A stretch of 64,000 nt of DNA from Micromussa lordhowensis (taxonomy: Eukaryota > Cnidaria > Anthozoa > Scleractinia > Lobophylliidae): the NCBI GenBank assembly GCA_964020085.1, contig OZ026606.1, forward strand, positions 10,505,797-10,569,796. Direction: 5' to 3'. This document shows, piece by piece, positions 46,401-57,400 of the stretch. Made by a program: the position numbers and the translations under genes. A model generated the notes under the pieces. The model saw only the letters and a program-made list of their open reading frames with translations, did not search any database and was not told the origin of the DNA. The stretch's first letter is position 1. The number at the start of each line of letters is the position of its first letter.

Positions 46401-48045
46401 TTGACATCTTGGTCGACAGTTGGTTGAGAGTCGACAAATGTTTGCAGACACGCCATCGAGTCTGGATCAATATATATGAGTCGATTGACACTTGGCCGAC
46501 TATCAACCGACTGTTGATCGAGTGTTGCTCAATATATTGATGAAGTGTCAACTGAGTGTCAGCCAAGTATCGATCAAGATGTCAATCAAGTGTTGATCGA
46601 GGGTCAATCGAGGGTATCAATTGAAATTCAACCGCAGATGCCAAGTCCATGGATCCTGTGGTAAAATTTAAAAATACAGTAGAACTCCACCTTACAGCCA
46701 TCCCATTAATACAGCTACAGTGTACCTCGTAATTACAGCCACTTTATGCTGCTCTGAACAAAAGCCCAGTCAGTCATTTCCTTGTTTAAAGAACCCCTTA
46801 AACGGCCACCATGTTAATACAGCCAGATTTTTTGGCCTGTTGGTGACCAGACTAAAAGGGTTCCACTGTATAATTATGCTCACATTTAAGTCATGAATTA
46901 CACCAAGAGCCTAACATCAATGTCAGGAACATGCACTCACCAAACAACAGTGACTGAGTATGCTCAAGATCTCTGATAGAATTTTCACTCTCATCATGAT
47001 AAGCAACAAGATCTTTCACCAAACTCTGAAGACCAGGAATCCCATCTTTAGGACATTGGCAATATACTAGAACATAGCAAAGAACAAAGTGCCGGTCAGC
47101 GTACAGTAATACCCCGCGATAAATTTTTCTGATTTTCTGTTCTGTTTCTATAAATTAGAGGAAATTCAAGTGTAGGGAAGTTGATATTTCCCAAGGATAT
47201 CTCCACAGAATCTCACGACTATACCCTGAAGGACTTTGACAATAATTTTATTTATTATACACTGAACCCTTTTCTGATTGGCCAAAAGCGTACAGTGAAT
47301 TTTCAAAATCAGCGTCCTTCACGTCATAACTGCAGATTATACAATAATCATGTCAAGGTCACAGGTAATCATGTCAAGGTCACAGGTTATCATGTCATGT
47401 ATGACCGCAGTGCATGATTTCCAAGGGTAATCATGTCAACTTCGCGCGATTCGTGTTGCTTGCCGTCAGTGAAGAAGCAGAAACATGACTTACAAGTTTT
47501 TGCGTTCGTTCAATGTATAATAAAACAATTATTATATTTGGTTTTTGTGATATCCAGAATGATCAAGGTCGAGGTAAGGGTTATCGCAAAAACCTCATCT
47601 AATAGTTGTTTAAAATCCAATAATTGTTTAAAATCAGTAATTGCTTAAAATCAATCATTTTCTCCCAACACTGGCCCATTTCTGTTGCGAGTGCGCGCTT
47701 ACAGGAAGGTTCATGCATGTTTTACAATGCCCTGTACGTATCTAGGCTTCACTCCTACTTGGAGAGAGATTCTGCATTGCAAGAAACAGAGAGGAAAGTT
47801 CGAGCTTAGCTTACGCTTGCGCATATTTCCAACTTGAGGGTAAAGAATTTTGTCCAAACCGAAAACAATGACTATAGACAACATGCTCGATAATCCAAAC
47901 AAATATCCCAACGAACTGACCCAAACCTAAGCTTATATATAACCGGGACTATTCAAAGAACTAATAACTTCGTTGAATTCATCTTACCTCCTTGCGTTGC
48001 AGGATCATTATCGTGGACTACAAGAAACAGGAAATATCTGTCCAT
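25355..48045 (-). CDS. MTBP: MDM2-binding protein (MTBP) orthologue, complete, 24 exons
   Basis: MTBP partners Treslin/TICRR in firing replication origins in the nucleus and is the animal counterpart of yeast Sld7. Exons, 5' to 3': 48045-47988, 47066-46941, 45912-45830, 42907-42810, 42235-42171, 41614-41560, 41027-40938, 40766-about 40690, 40272-40140, 40024-39924, 39407-39299, 37165-37057, 36313-36122, 35331-35233, 34853-34763, 33507-33431, 32061-31995, 30879-30804, 30264-30162, 29796-29520, 28436-28376, 26489-26376, 25903-25838, 25402-25355 (stop TGA). Around 790-830 residues against about 904 in human. Landmarks: N-terminal MDRYFLFLV, then SERLHQLADGLP, SKWPERTW, YHGIEY, RYCLD, and the C-terminal RLRQVVQKTLEDNGID and DLRSSHGLNEEMK. 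Exon 20 carries a Lys/Arg-rich, probably disordered segment. The exon-8 donor is unresolved: a SINE fragment abuts it. The start is the only ATG in exon 1 that gives the family N terminus. Confidence 0.88.
26662..26842. repeat. Family K foldback repeat, copy 2
   Basis: Outer words TATCAATATTCTAATCTGGC and GCCATGTTAGAGTACTATTATATC, with GGCTCCGAGGCT / AGCCTCGGGGCC. It resembles 17808-17972. The interior differs and contains TTGTATCCAAGAGAGACAAAGG. Confidence 0.65.
26852..27046. repeat. Foldback repeat, family B, copy 2
   Basis: Starts AAATAAAGAAGCC with GTGATAAAACACG. The right arm breaks off after GTGTTTTAT, followed by CAATAAAACACGCCTTTTCTATGC, which also follows the copy at 32693. Confidence 0.8.
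27805..27945. repeat. Foldback repeat, family A, copy 2
   Basis: GGTAATAAGACTTCGTGTCG on the left and CTCAGTCCTATTACC on the right, matching 134-254. The middle holds a second inverted pair (TGATAACAAAATCGG-like). Located in an MTBP intron. Confidence 0.75.
28654..28717. repeat. Perfect 64-bp palindrome
   Basis: AAGGCCGATTTACACGG is followed by TACGACTTTGTC, a central GCATGC, and then the exact reverse complement. The centre lies between 28685 and 28686 and there is no spacer. It lies in an MTBP intron. Confidence 0.92.
28980..29515 (+). repeat. Degenerate decamer tract (GGTACGACTC / CGACTCGGTA)
   Basis: Words such as GGTACGACTCG, TCGGTATGATTC, TCGGTACGAAGC and CGGTACGACTCG recur about every 10 bases over 28980-29185 and again over 29320-29515. 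Between them is an AT-rich spacer containing ATAGTGTATCTAATACACTAT. Non-coding, inside an MTBP intron. Confidence 0.75.
30379..30594. mobile_element. MITE with TAGCCTGTGTAG-like ends
   Basis: The left end TAGCCTACAAAGTGGCGGGAA and right end TTCCCGCC-like AATCCCGCCAACTACACAGGCTA are imperfect inverted repeats of about 25 bp around a GC-rich interior with GGCGAAGCCG words. I recall the type as abundant in corals. It lies about 115 bp upstream (in transcription direction) of MTBP exon 19. Confidence 0.7.
32225..32290 (+). repeat. tRNA-like fragment, possible SINE head
   Basis: GGGATAGCGCTAGCC resembles an A box and GGTTCGAACCC is a strong B box. No SINE body was recognised downstream. Confidence 0.4.
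32693..32992. repeat. Foldback repeat, family B, copy 3, with downstream body
   Basis: Near-complete hairpin 32693-32873 (GTGATAAAACACAACGGGC and its complement), followed by ACGCTTTTTCTATGC and ATAAAACATAGGTTTTTGACC. The last block also occurs alone at 27958-28012. Confidence 0.85.
34268..34428 (-). repeat. Dispersed repeat, family C, diverged copy
   Basis: Shares GACGCATGAAAAACTGACGTC, TTTCATGTGTCTGTCCGC and TTTCTGCAGTTATCGTAAAA with 4009-4187 and 61872-62052. Parts of the same element recur at 34185-34225. Confidence 0.75.
34546..34729. repeat. Foldback repeat (TACACCTTATTCCAAAATGG ends)
   Basis: Arms of about 75 bp: the left carries ATTAGCCCTTGTTGCCTCGTTC, the right its reverse complement. 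The ends are TACACCTTATT and AATAAGGTGTA. Located in an MTBP intron, just upstream (on the plus strand) of exon 15. Confidence 0.85.
35384..35690 (+). mobile_element. tRNA-headed SINE, full-length copy 1
   Basis: The head GGGGGCGCGGTGGCCTCATGG carries an A box and CGGGTTCGAGCCC the B box. The central part contains TTGGGCAAAACGCTTTACTC and the tail GACTAGCATCCCATCCAGG and AAACCGGGATAAGC. About 80 percent similar to 37703-38008. Lies 53 bp from MTBP exon 14. Confidence 0.88.
37230..37512. mobile_element. Family F foldback retroposon with perfect 14-bp target-site duplication
   Basis: Identical CAAAATGAAAGAAG at 37216-37229 and 37513-37526. The inverted halves meet near 37340 (GGATTCGCTCCGACGAAGGGC and complement), then the common tail follows with GACGCAGCACCACAG. 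On the minus strand the order CCGACGA, GGGC/GCTC stem, GAAAC, GTC is visible. It starts 65 bp upstream (in gene sense) of MTBP exon 12. Confidence 0.88.
37703..38008 (+). mobile_element. tRNA-headed SINE, full-length copy 2
   Basis: Same family as 35384-35690. The direct repeats CCTTCAGCT at 37694-37702 and 38009-38017 are a 9-bp target-site duplication. A box GCGCGGTGGCATTG and B box AGGTTCAAGCCC are visible. Confidence 0.88.
38110..38395 (+). repeat. Family G element with hairpin, copy 2
   Basis: ACTGGATCATTGGATATTGC at the left, then a spacer with CCTTTTTACTTTTATTTTAG, then a hairpin 38276-38390 with TTGGATATGAGATGATTATAG and its complement. The order is the reverse of 59801-60105. Confidence 0.8.
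38714..38863. repeat. Family E repeat, copy 2
   Basis: TGTAGCAGCTGTCGTAAGG to TTACGAGAGCTGCTACA. Reverse orientation relative to 15055-15202. Confidence 0.82.
40560..40696 (+). mobile_element. 5'-truncated SINE tail fused to MTBP exon 8
   Basis: Only the last 135 bp of the SINE family is present, from GGACTAGCATCCCATCCAGG to CTTGTATGCAGACTTTTTC. It lies antisense to MTBP and touches the recognisable end of exon 8. The MTBP reading frame stays open through it to 40532. Confidence 0.8.
43432..44880. repeat. Foldback array of TCGATCAAG/GTTGATCGAGTG words, interrupted
   Basis: Starts ATCATGTGTACTAAAGGCATT and ends ATGCCTTGAGTACACATAAT. The left part (43455-43560) is rich in CTTGATC and CTCAATC words. 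The right part (44400-44840) has dense GTTGATNGAGTGT repeats. Between them lie a GC-rich block with a GGCGGCCGAAGGCCGCC palindrome, a CGA run (43792-43814) and a family D copy (44128-44362). Confidence 0.7.
44128..44362. repeat. Dispersed repeat, family D, copy 3
   Basis: AGGGTTGGTAGGAAGCCGG to GAACAACCCGGCCCAG. The closest relative in the window is 4414-4674. Confidence 0.82.
45484..45805. repeat. Foldback array of TCGATCAAG words, copy 2
   Basis: The left half uses ATCAATACTCAATCAACATC-like words and the right half their complements (GATGTTGATGGAGTGTCGAC), turning near 45640. It ends CTCGACACACATGATCC, close to the end of the related array at 46620. Confidence 0.75.
46275..46655. repeat. 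Foldback array of TCGATCAAG words, copy 3
   Basis: Begins GGATCATGCGTACTAAATGC, runs through CTTGATTGACATC-like words, turns near 46480 and returns through GTCAATCAAGTGTTGATCG. Units of about 10-12 bases alternate in no fixed order. Confidence 0.75.
47250..47640 (+). repeat. Family H element, copy 2, with paired TCAAGGTCA sites
   Basis: Matches 8975-9410 in reverse, but the foldback head is reduced. TCAAGGTCA occurs at 47353-47361 and 47374-47382. Located in MTBP intron 1, within 0.8 kb of the MTBP start codon. Confidence 0.85.
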
Positions 48046-48433
48046 GTTTACTCTGCGACGATAAAAAAGTTGTAGCTTCTTTTAATTTGTAGCAATTTCT
48101 TTCGCAGAGATTTTTCTCGCGATTTCGCAAATCTTTCGCGGGCTTTTTACTTACCGCTGACCACTCACGGGATCTTGCGCGCGGGATTCGTGATTTGCGG
48201 GATAGAGAATCGAATAGAGAAAATCGAACGATGGAAGTAATTTATGAATTTAGATGCTTCATTTTTAACCATTCCAAACTATTTGTCCTGAAATTTCCAA
48301 TTTCCTTCGTTGAACAAGTGACAATATTCTTGGCTGAAAGCGGCCGAGCTGACCTGGGCTGGGCCTGCGTTACGAGGATTGTCTCTAGGGTGTCATATAT
48401 GAAGTACCTACCACTCCATCAAGAACTATCAAA
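48046..48433. promoter_or_regulatory. Putative bidirectional promoter of MTBP and NPEPL1
   Basis: The 388 bp between the divergent start codons must hold both 5' untranslated regions and promoters. CpG-containing words cluster near 48110-48190 (TCTCGCGATTTCGC, TTTCGCGGG, TTGCGCGCGGG), the last two resembling E2F-type sites. AAAATGGCGGAAAC around the NPEPL1 ATG resembles a YY1 site. No TATA box was seen. These motif readings are by eye. Confidence 0.6.
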
Positions 48434-51400
48434 ATGGCGGAAACTACTCTTGTTTTTTCCGCCACGAAAAATTCATTTGATCCTCAAGTCCAAGGATGTT
48501 TGATTATTGGTCAACCACTGCACCTTGCCGCTGTGTCATTTGATCATTTTGCAGAAAAACTGTCCCGGAGAGTCGACTCTGAGGTACGAAGTAATTTTTA
48601 TTGTTGTTAGCTGAAGTTTTATTGATAGGCTAATTCTGTTTTCAATTTGAATTTTTGAATATAAACGTAACTTTACCATTTATTTATAGATCACCTCAGA
48701 TTTTCCCATAAGCTCTCTTTCATTATGTAATTGTAAATCGACCGACATGTAAACGCTTGTAAGCTTATGTGTTGTTACAGTTATCATTATCCTTTGAAAT
48801 TTTATCTGCCGCACGAATCAGACCTTTCCAAATAATACAGCCTGCCTGCTTTCAACAACCCTTGATTCCAGTCAGTTTAAAATAGATTTATAAAATGCTC
48901 CATTTTAATTTGTTGTCGACTTTTTTAGCAATGTTTCATATGGTTTTGTTAATTCAAAACGGCTTGTAGAAATTACATCTTTTGTCCCTGTTGAAAATTA
49001 GGCTTTAAATCTTCCTTTTTTGGAGGGAAGCAAAATGGATTGTCAGTGGACTCCATGTAGTTCCTATTGCAATGTCTGTAACTGAGCCGCAGAAACCCCG
49101 GTAAAATTGTCCCATTTTTTTATATCAGTATTTAAATGAGTTTCCACATATTTGTCCATATTGAATGACCAAGCTACATTGTAGTTCCCGAGATAATCTG
49201 TGCTCAGAAAATCCAAAGTCTACTGAGTATCTCGTAGCAGAGCTATGTCTTTTGCAGTTATTTAAAGAGCCTACATACCTAGGTCATGATCTTTCCAGTT
49301 ATAAGGTAAAGTCGTGTAGTTCAAGCTATACTGCCGTGATACTGGAACGTGATTATCCTATTTTTCTGTAGAATGTAGTTAATAGGGCTACATTTCAACA
49401 TGGGATGCTCAATCATCACCCTGTGTCCTCTAGCATTTTGTCCAGTTGGCCAAACAGGCCAATGGTATCCATGTAACACCTCGTTAGAGAGAGGCCCTGC
49501 ACTATCAGAGTAAATAACCATGCTTAAGAACACAACTCAATGACTGCAGTCAGCATTTGACACCTGATACCTCAGTGCAGATTTGCTCAAACCATTAAGC
49601 CACCATGTCCTTTGGCTGATTAGTGTAATGTAAGTACAAACTAATCATAAAGTTGCGTGGTTTCTCACAGACATTTAATGTTGTGCTTCACACCATGGCT
49701 GGTTCTGATGCATATCCAGTGTGGTTGAATCAAGTCATTATCGGTGCCTTGCCTGTTGCAGCAAGTCGGCATAACTCCCCTTCGCATCCTCATTTCCTAC
49801 ACAAGCTTGTGTGTAGCCATCTTCCTGGTGGTGATGCTTGCATTGTGGTGAGTAGATTCAGCAGTGATTAAAATGTTTTTTTAAATTTTATGTCATGCTA
49901 TTGAGGTGTATTTCTCATACATTCCATGTCAAGGATTTTTGCCCATAAGCAAGGTGTAATCCCATATTGTACCCTTATTCAGAAAATTGCTTTTCATCGG
50001 TTTTTTGAATTCATACTGTGAAACCTGAAATTTTGTGTATATTATAGTTTTGTATTTTTAATTTTATGTCATGCCATGGTGTATTTCTTGTACATTTCAT
50101 ATCAATGTTTTTAGCCTGTGAACAAGGTCTAATCCCAAATTTTTACCCTGATTCATAAAATTCCATTCTTGTTTTTTTTAATTCCTATCATGAAACCTGA
50201 AATTGTTATTTAATGGTTATGAATGACTATAAACATTTTACAGTTGAACCCCGCTATTTCGAGCTGGCAGGGGACATAAAAAATTGTTCGAAATAGCAGG
50301 AGTTTGAAATAGCCTTTTAGTAAATGACTGAAGTGCAAATCCAAGGGAAATGGTTTTGAGTTCGAAATAACCAGGAATTCGAAAATAAGCAAGTTTGAAT
50401 CAGCCAGGTCCAACTGTATTGTTATTTTAATACCTAATGGTCTTCTCTTTGTAGGTTGTCTGTGAAAGGAGCGATGCCTTTGCCTCAGCATGTGCTATTG
50501 CCAGAGCTTTCCCAACTTTTTCTAGGAAGTCTTCCAAGGCTAAAATGATGCCAAAAACTGTAACTGTTGAGTTTGTTCTTGTTGGAAAAAATGATTCGCC
50601 AATTACAAGTGAAGATGCGGAATGTATGAGTGCAGTTGCAGAAAGTATCCGCCTCAGTGCCCGATTGGTAGATATGCCATGCCAAGATATGCACACAAGT
50701 GCCTTTGTTCAGGTGAATATAAATAATACTGTTGAGATAGCAATAGACCATTTTACAGTTGTCTGCTCGGTGACCTGTCCTTTGATTGGTAGCGAGGCTG
50801 GAGGTGACCTTGCCTTGATACAGACCTCTCTGCTTCTGTCAGGTAAACGCACCTAGTTAGCATTAGAACAACTTGATTTACAGAACAAAGCAGTGAGGTC
50901 TGTATCAAAACAAGGTCACCTCCAGCCTCGCTGTCATTTAAAGGCCAGGCCACTGAGCAGACCACTGTAAAATGGTCTATTGCTAATGATATAATCGTAG
51001 GTGAGGCAGAGTAACACAAGCCAACCAGTAAAAATTCAATACTGACTAATAATCAGGGCCCAGTTGTTTGAAGGCTGGATAACGCTATCTGCTGGATAAA
51101 TTGCTATCTAGATGGTGGAAACAGTAAGTGTATCAAAACAAACCATGCTATCCACTGGAGAGTGATTTATCCAGTGAATAGCATTATCAAGCCTTTGAAC
51201 AACCTGAGCCAGGGCTCTAAAACCTGAATTCCAAGCGTGGCCTTCGAACAAGCAGTTTTCAAATTTTGCTTGCCCTGGACATCAGTCTTAGTTTACTCTT
51301 TGTTCTTATTTAGTTGGCAGACAACTTGCCTGGACAAGTGAGAATGAAAAGTTACATGTACTTGCCAGTCAGGAGAATTAATTTGTCCTGGACAACTGGA

Positions 51401-54400
51401 TGGCACTTTTTTTGAGCCCTGAAAATTAATGTTACTAATTTTAGTTATTATGTTTTTATTAATAATTATTTATGTCTCATTTTGATTCACTGTCATGTTT
51501 TAATGTATAGATTCACCACTCTTCCAAGGGCAAATTTATAGCAATTGAATGGACTTAAGAACAAATGACATTATATCAACCATAAATAATATTTTTAGTT
51601 TATAATGTTTAATATTTATTTTCACCAGGAAATAACCAAAGTTGGCGATGAGCTTGGGATTGTCCCAGTAATAATAAGAGGAGAGGAACTAAATCAACGT
51701 GGGTTTGGTGGTAAGTTTGTGGTTATAGAAAAAGTAGTTCTTTCTCAGTTTTGAACTTCCTCATTAATAATAATATTGCACAGTTTATTCTTGTATGCTG
51801 ATTTCTGCACTCTGACAGCCCCAAAGCATGTTAAGTGACCATCATTATTTATCCCAAATACATACAGTACATGTACATTAAAGTAATTTGAGAAGACTTG
51901 CTCAAGGGCAGATTTAGGCTGGGGGGATGAGTTAGGTAGCTAGCCAACCCCCTCTTGGTGATGAAGCAAAAACGAAAAAAAAAGCATGAAGAAGATTGTG
52001 AATATTTTCAATTGGCAGAAAAAAAGGCAAATACTGTGCACATGTACCACATCATAATTTCTAGTTTGTGGCATTGCTAGTATTTCTGGTGCAACTGTTT
52101 TTAATTAGGTTTCAATTCTCTTTTATTGTAACATTTCGGTGGCATGTTCCATTGATTCTGCAACCCCAATGCACTAGCCACCCCCCCCCCCCCCTCCCTT
52201 GAAAATCCTGGATCTGCCCCTGTTTCTAGTTAGTGAAAAGTTACACCTCCCCTCTCTCTTTGTGCAAACTGGCTGATAGCAGTAAAGCACTAGGTCATAA
52301 TCATACATCGGTAGTCATGCATAAAACCCATTTGCCTGTGGATTCAGAATTCAATTCAGTAAACAGAAACATCTTACATAGTCCATGGTTTTCCCAGGAA
52401 TGCATAACTAGGGCCCTGCCCAAGAGTGAACCTGGGCTCCTTGGTGTAAGGTCCAGTGCTTTAACCATTGGGTCTCTTCAACTTCCAGGCTTCCAGATGC
52501 ATTCATCATACATGTATATGCTGACTGTATTAAGGTTTCTAATGGAGACCAGAGCTTATTGAGAATCTTGGAATCATAAACAATCTTGTAGTGGCATCTA
52601 GTCAAATTCTTGTCTGTCGCTTTCTCGTCTTGTCGTTTGTTCATTTTGTTTTCACGTCTCCTCAGGACTCTATGCAGTTGGGAAAGCTGCCGTGAATCCT
52701 CCTGCCTTAGTAGTGTTGAGTCACACACCAATGTCAGCCACACGCACCATAGCTTGGGTTGGAAAAGGCATAGTGTATGATACCGGAGGACTGTGTATTA
52801 AGGCTAAGGTACATATTGGGAGATCCAATAGACCAATTTCGATATATTAAAATTCAGCCTAACACAACGTCAGCACGAGGCTCTGGGGAATAAACCCCCA
52901 CAAATTCTGTAGTTATTCCCCGGAGCCTCTTACGGAGGCTGAATTTTAACATAATTTATTGAAATTGGTCTATTATAATAGTGGAATAAATCAGTTGATA
53001 TGTGACATGACACATGCATTATCTGGTAGACTCCTAGCATCACTGTTTTAGGTCTCCCATTTAAATTTGTCCCAGTCAGGTAAAAGGGAATTGAAACCCA
53101 GGATCACTTGAAAATGAACCGCTTAGCTGGGAGGTCTTTCATTTGCATTTGTTTCTGTGCAAACATCCAATTTCCTGTATGTGTCAAGAGAGAAGGAAAT
53201 CAAATGTCTGCTCACTAGTCATGCAACAACATTGCACTGCATGAAAGTTTCAAAATCACTGTCAGGCATGTCACTACCCATGTTGCAAGTCAATTCAAGG
53301 TTGATCTGACTCTTTTTCATGCAACCTGTTGCTACAACTTGCAACACAGGCAGTACAGACGGTGTAATACACACAACAGTACTTTTCAGCTTTCATTGCA
53401 ACAATGTTGTGCGACAAGGTGGAAGAAATGTTGCCTGTATTAATTATTAGCCTTTACGGAGTGTGTACTTAATTTGCAGACCTCAATGCTTGGAATGAAA
53501 AGAGATTGTGGAGGAGCTGCCGGCATTCTGGGGGCTTTCAGAGCAGCTGTCAAACAGGTTGGTATCAATGAAAGTAAAAACAATAATAATTAGAAAAATA
53601 TTTATTTGTTCTTTCAAGACGATTTCCACAGTCACACGTTTTTATTTTCCTGTATAGGGCTTTACTGAGAATCTTCATGCTGTGTTCTGTATGGCAGAGA
53701 ATGCTGTGGGGCCTCATGCGACGAGACCCGATGACATAATAACATTATATTCAGGAAAGTGAGTTAAATTTTATTAGATGTTTGGTAGATTTTTTTTCTG
53801 AAAGTGGCATTCCAGATAAGGGAGTTTCAGGTCAAAAATTTTACAAGGTCAGCCACATGACCTGACAGATTAATACAAAATTGATAATGATTTTGTGGGA
53901 GCAGTGGGAAATGACCCGTTGGAATTCCTTGTTGACAACCTTCCCTGAAAACTTATTTGGAACCCTGCGAAGAGAAAAGAATGATTTAGATTTGACCCAC
54001 CTTAAATCAATTGGATCAACTGACCAGAAGACTGCATGTGGATTTATCATTGTGGTGTCTAAGTTTTGTAAATCCACGTTGTTATGTCTATTTCTGATCA
54101 CTGAGCCCCAAACAGGCAAGGATCATTAAAAATGTATGTTTAATATTTTGTTCTCGTGTAGAACTGTTGAAGTAAACAACACGGATGCTGAAGGACGTTT
54201 AGTACTTGGAGATGGGGTAAGGTCGGCTTTAATGTTCTTGATTTTTTCTTTTGTCGTTGTTTAAAGGAGCTCAGTTAAGCTATTTTTAGTTATTTTGGCC
54301 ATGTTTAAAATTACCATTAAGTTGAAGGAAACCCGAAAATAGTAGTTTACTAAGGGCCTGATTACATGAGCCTGGCTGGCCCAGTTAGCCAGGCTGCTTC

Positions 54401-57400
54401 AGTGTGCCGAGATGACTTTCAGGCGGGTATTACATGAGGCGAGCCAGCCCGGTTGATCGGTTGATGGCTGATGCGATGAACCGTGGGAAACCGGAGCAAG
54501 CTTGATTTTGTACTCTCATCGGCTTAATGTAATCAGGCTCATGTAATCAGGCCCTAAGATAGAAAAACGCCAACGAGACAATAATAAAGCATAAAGGAGC
54601 AAGGATGGCTAAGGATGGAGAAGATTGACACGGATTACAAACGACGAACTTGAAAAATTTAGATCCGTTAACTGTTTATCAAGAGGGTAGTCACCAGGTA
54701 TCGGTTCGTTGACACCTATTGCTGCTTTAATTTTGATCAGTTCTAACACTGCTTAGCCATATGCTAGAGCCTTTTTTTCGAGTGTCAAAAGAGATTCACA
54801 TTTGCTTTGGTTTTGCATTTCAACGCTTAGTGATTGGTTGAAAAATTCGCGCGCTTTCTTGTCCAATCGGAAACCAAGAACACTCGTGATTTGCTCCTGC
54901 GCGTTTTCCCACCTTTGCACCTGTTTATGTATTAGGATTGCCTGTGTGCTTTGTGACTGGCTAGAGTGAGTGCTTTGATCTTGGTTTAACGATACTCAAT
55001 ACTGAAAACTGTTACTAAAAGCCAATCTGGAATAAACGTTAGTCCAGTGGGTTTCGATAGCCTTTTCCACGGTTAATTTTTCTCATTTGCATTACAATGT
55101 GATCCAACGTGAATGCGAGGAAATTTCGGGCTAAAGCTACAGAATAGCCCGAAATTGCCTCACAAACATGCTAGGTTTTATTGTAATGCAAATGAGAAAA
55201 GTTAAACGTGAAAAGAGCTTCAAGTGTCATAAGACAAAACCCAATAAGTAACGAAGTAACACTTCGCCGTAGGGAATTTAAATTTATAATACGCCGGGGG
55301 AATTTAAAACGCAACAATCGCCGGTCATTTTGGATTTGTGTTTGAGGAAAACTCGGTCAGGGAAATCACATGATTATCGTGACGTCATCGTTTTCGAAAA
55401 GATCCGTTTTCACAATGTTTTCCGTCAACACGAAAACAAAAAGCCGGCGTTTTCAAATTCCTTTGGTTTGAAGAGCGTTTTTGAAAAGCTCCGTTTTCGT
55501 GACGGATTAGTGTGGACGGTAGACCTAACCTTAGAAATAAAGCTGTTTTTTTCGAATTTCTCCGGCGAAGTGTGGACGCTGCCTATGAAGTTGGCAGAAA
55601 TGCACGTCACCGGTGCTAAGCGCGGGAAAACGCCTGTGTCCAAGTCGCGATCAGACTAGGTTTTGTACCTGATTGGTTGAGTAGATGGTGCACATTTTGT
55701 AAACGAATCAGAGAGCTTCAAAACCAACGTAATCTTGGATTGTCTTCACACATAGTTGTACTACATGTCTGTCTATTTTCTGCCATTTACTTTTGGAATT
55801 ATTCAAAAAATTGAAAGCCCCCACCTACATAGGTCGAATCGGTACAAGACAACACACCGACTGTAAAACTCATTAATAATTCATCAAGTTTGAATAAAGG
55901 AAATCATAACCGTGACGGTGTTTGGATATCTGATCTTAATTGGTATAGATTTTTACGATTTTATTTCTCCGTTTTCTCCTTAGTTTTAGTTTCGATTGAG
56001 AAGATATATCAAACACTCAAGACAGTGTTTGACCACATTTCAAAACACTTCCAAGTTCGTCAAAAATACTCCGCTGCGCGTCATATTTTCAACTCTCTTC
56101 TCGGTGTTTAGAAATGTGGTCAAACACCGTCTTTCGTGTTTGATTTATTACGTAAAAAAGTGGAGGTTTCAGTTCTTTTTTGATCATAATACGTTTATAT
56201 TTGTTAATTAATTATAAGGTTGCATATGCAAAGAAAGATCTCCAGGCCGACGTCATTTTAGACATGGCCACCTTGACTGGCGCCCAGGGCGTTGCAACAG
56301 GAAGATATCACGGGGCAGTTTTAACCAACAAAGAGGTATGGGAACCAGCGTGCATGGTGGCGGGGAAAGCAAGTGGAGACCTGGTGGTGAGTACGTTTTG
56401 CAATTGTCAATTTACAACTTCTTGGCGTTTCTGTTGATTTTCCAAACTTCACAGTTACTTAAAAGGCCTTTAACACTGAACCGTGCTTACAGTATAATGA
56501 AAGATTACTTGTTATAATCAAGACCTAACTGAGTGTTCTTTGTGACTTCATGAAAATCTCTTGTGCGTATTAGACCATGTATCCTAACTGAGGTGTGCTT
56601 CATTCCTGTCATAACAGTTTCCTGTGCCATACTCTCCAGAGCTGCATTTCTGCGAATTTTCAAGCGCATTAGCAGACATGAAGAATTCAGTACAGGTTTG
56701 TCGGATATAATGTTTTGTATTTTTCCACACTTTGAACAACGTGGAACCCATACCGGCTTTCGCAGTGGGTAAATTTGTTAATGGTGGTTTGTAAAAATTC
56801 TAAGTATCTTCTGTTTGGCGTTGTTTGTTTCATTCCGATAAAAAAACGTTATGCTATCCTCGAGTCCGTCTCGGTTATACTAACAGTGAAATTGGCGCGG
56901 CCACTAACCTCCTACTTGGACGACTTTTGGGCTCGCCATTCTTCGCCCTCCCCCCTTTTCCGTTTCACGTGTGTCGAAAAATTACACAACAAGCGCGAAG
57001 AGTATCAATCAATAAAGCAGGCTACCAGTTCCGTGATGCTGCGTATCCTTGAAATACTGCAAGTGAATAAAAAAGGGGTTTTTAGCTCACAGTGCAAGAA
57101 TAAACCTAACATAAGTTTTTGCTTTTGTTAAATAGAATCGCGATAATGCCCAAGTATCCTGCGCTGGTCTTTTTATTGGTACGTACAATTAGATGACTGT
57201 TTGCTATCATTACAAAATCCATGTTTGTACTCTAGTGTGCACCATTCTGTTCTGTTTACTTTTTTACATCGACTAGGGTTCAAGAGTTGGCTCAGAGAGC
57301 TTTGGATCCTGCATCTCTTAGTTCTATCCTTGGTCCCGGGTTGCATGAGAATTTTACTTACGAGTCTGTTCTTACTGGTTGACATTGTCATGATCCTTTT

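Noticed and set aside
43432..46655. CRISPR-like array
   Set aside because: The units are degenerate, have no fixed spacers and turn into their own complement. The sequence is an animal genome.
50545..50856. Extension of the NPEPL1 exon 3 frame to 50856
   Set aside because: The frame continues into a foldback element. The donor at 50713 joins the next exon in phase and matches the M17 family.
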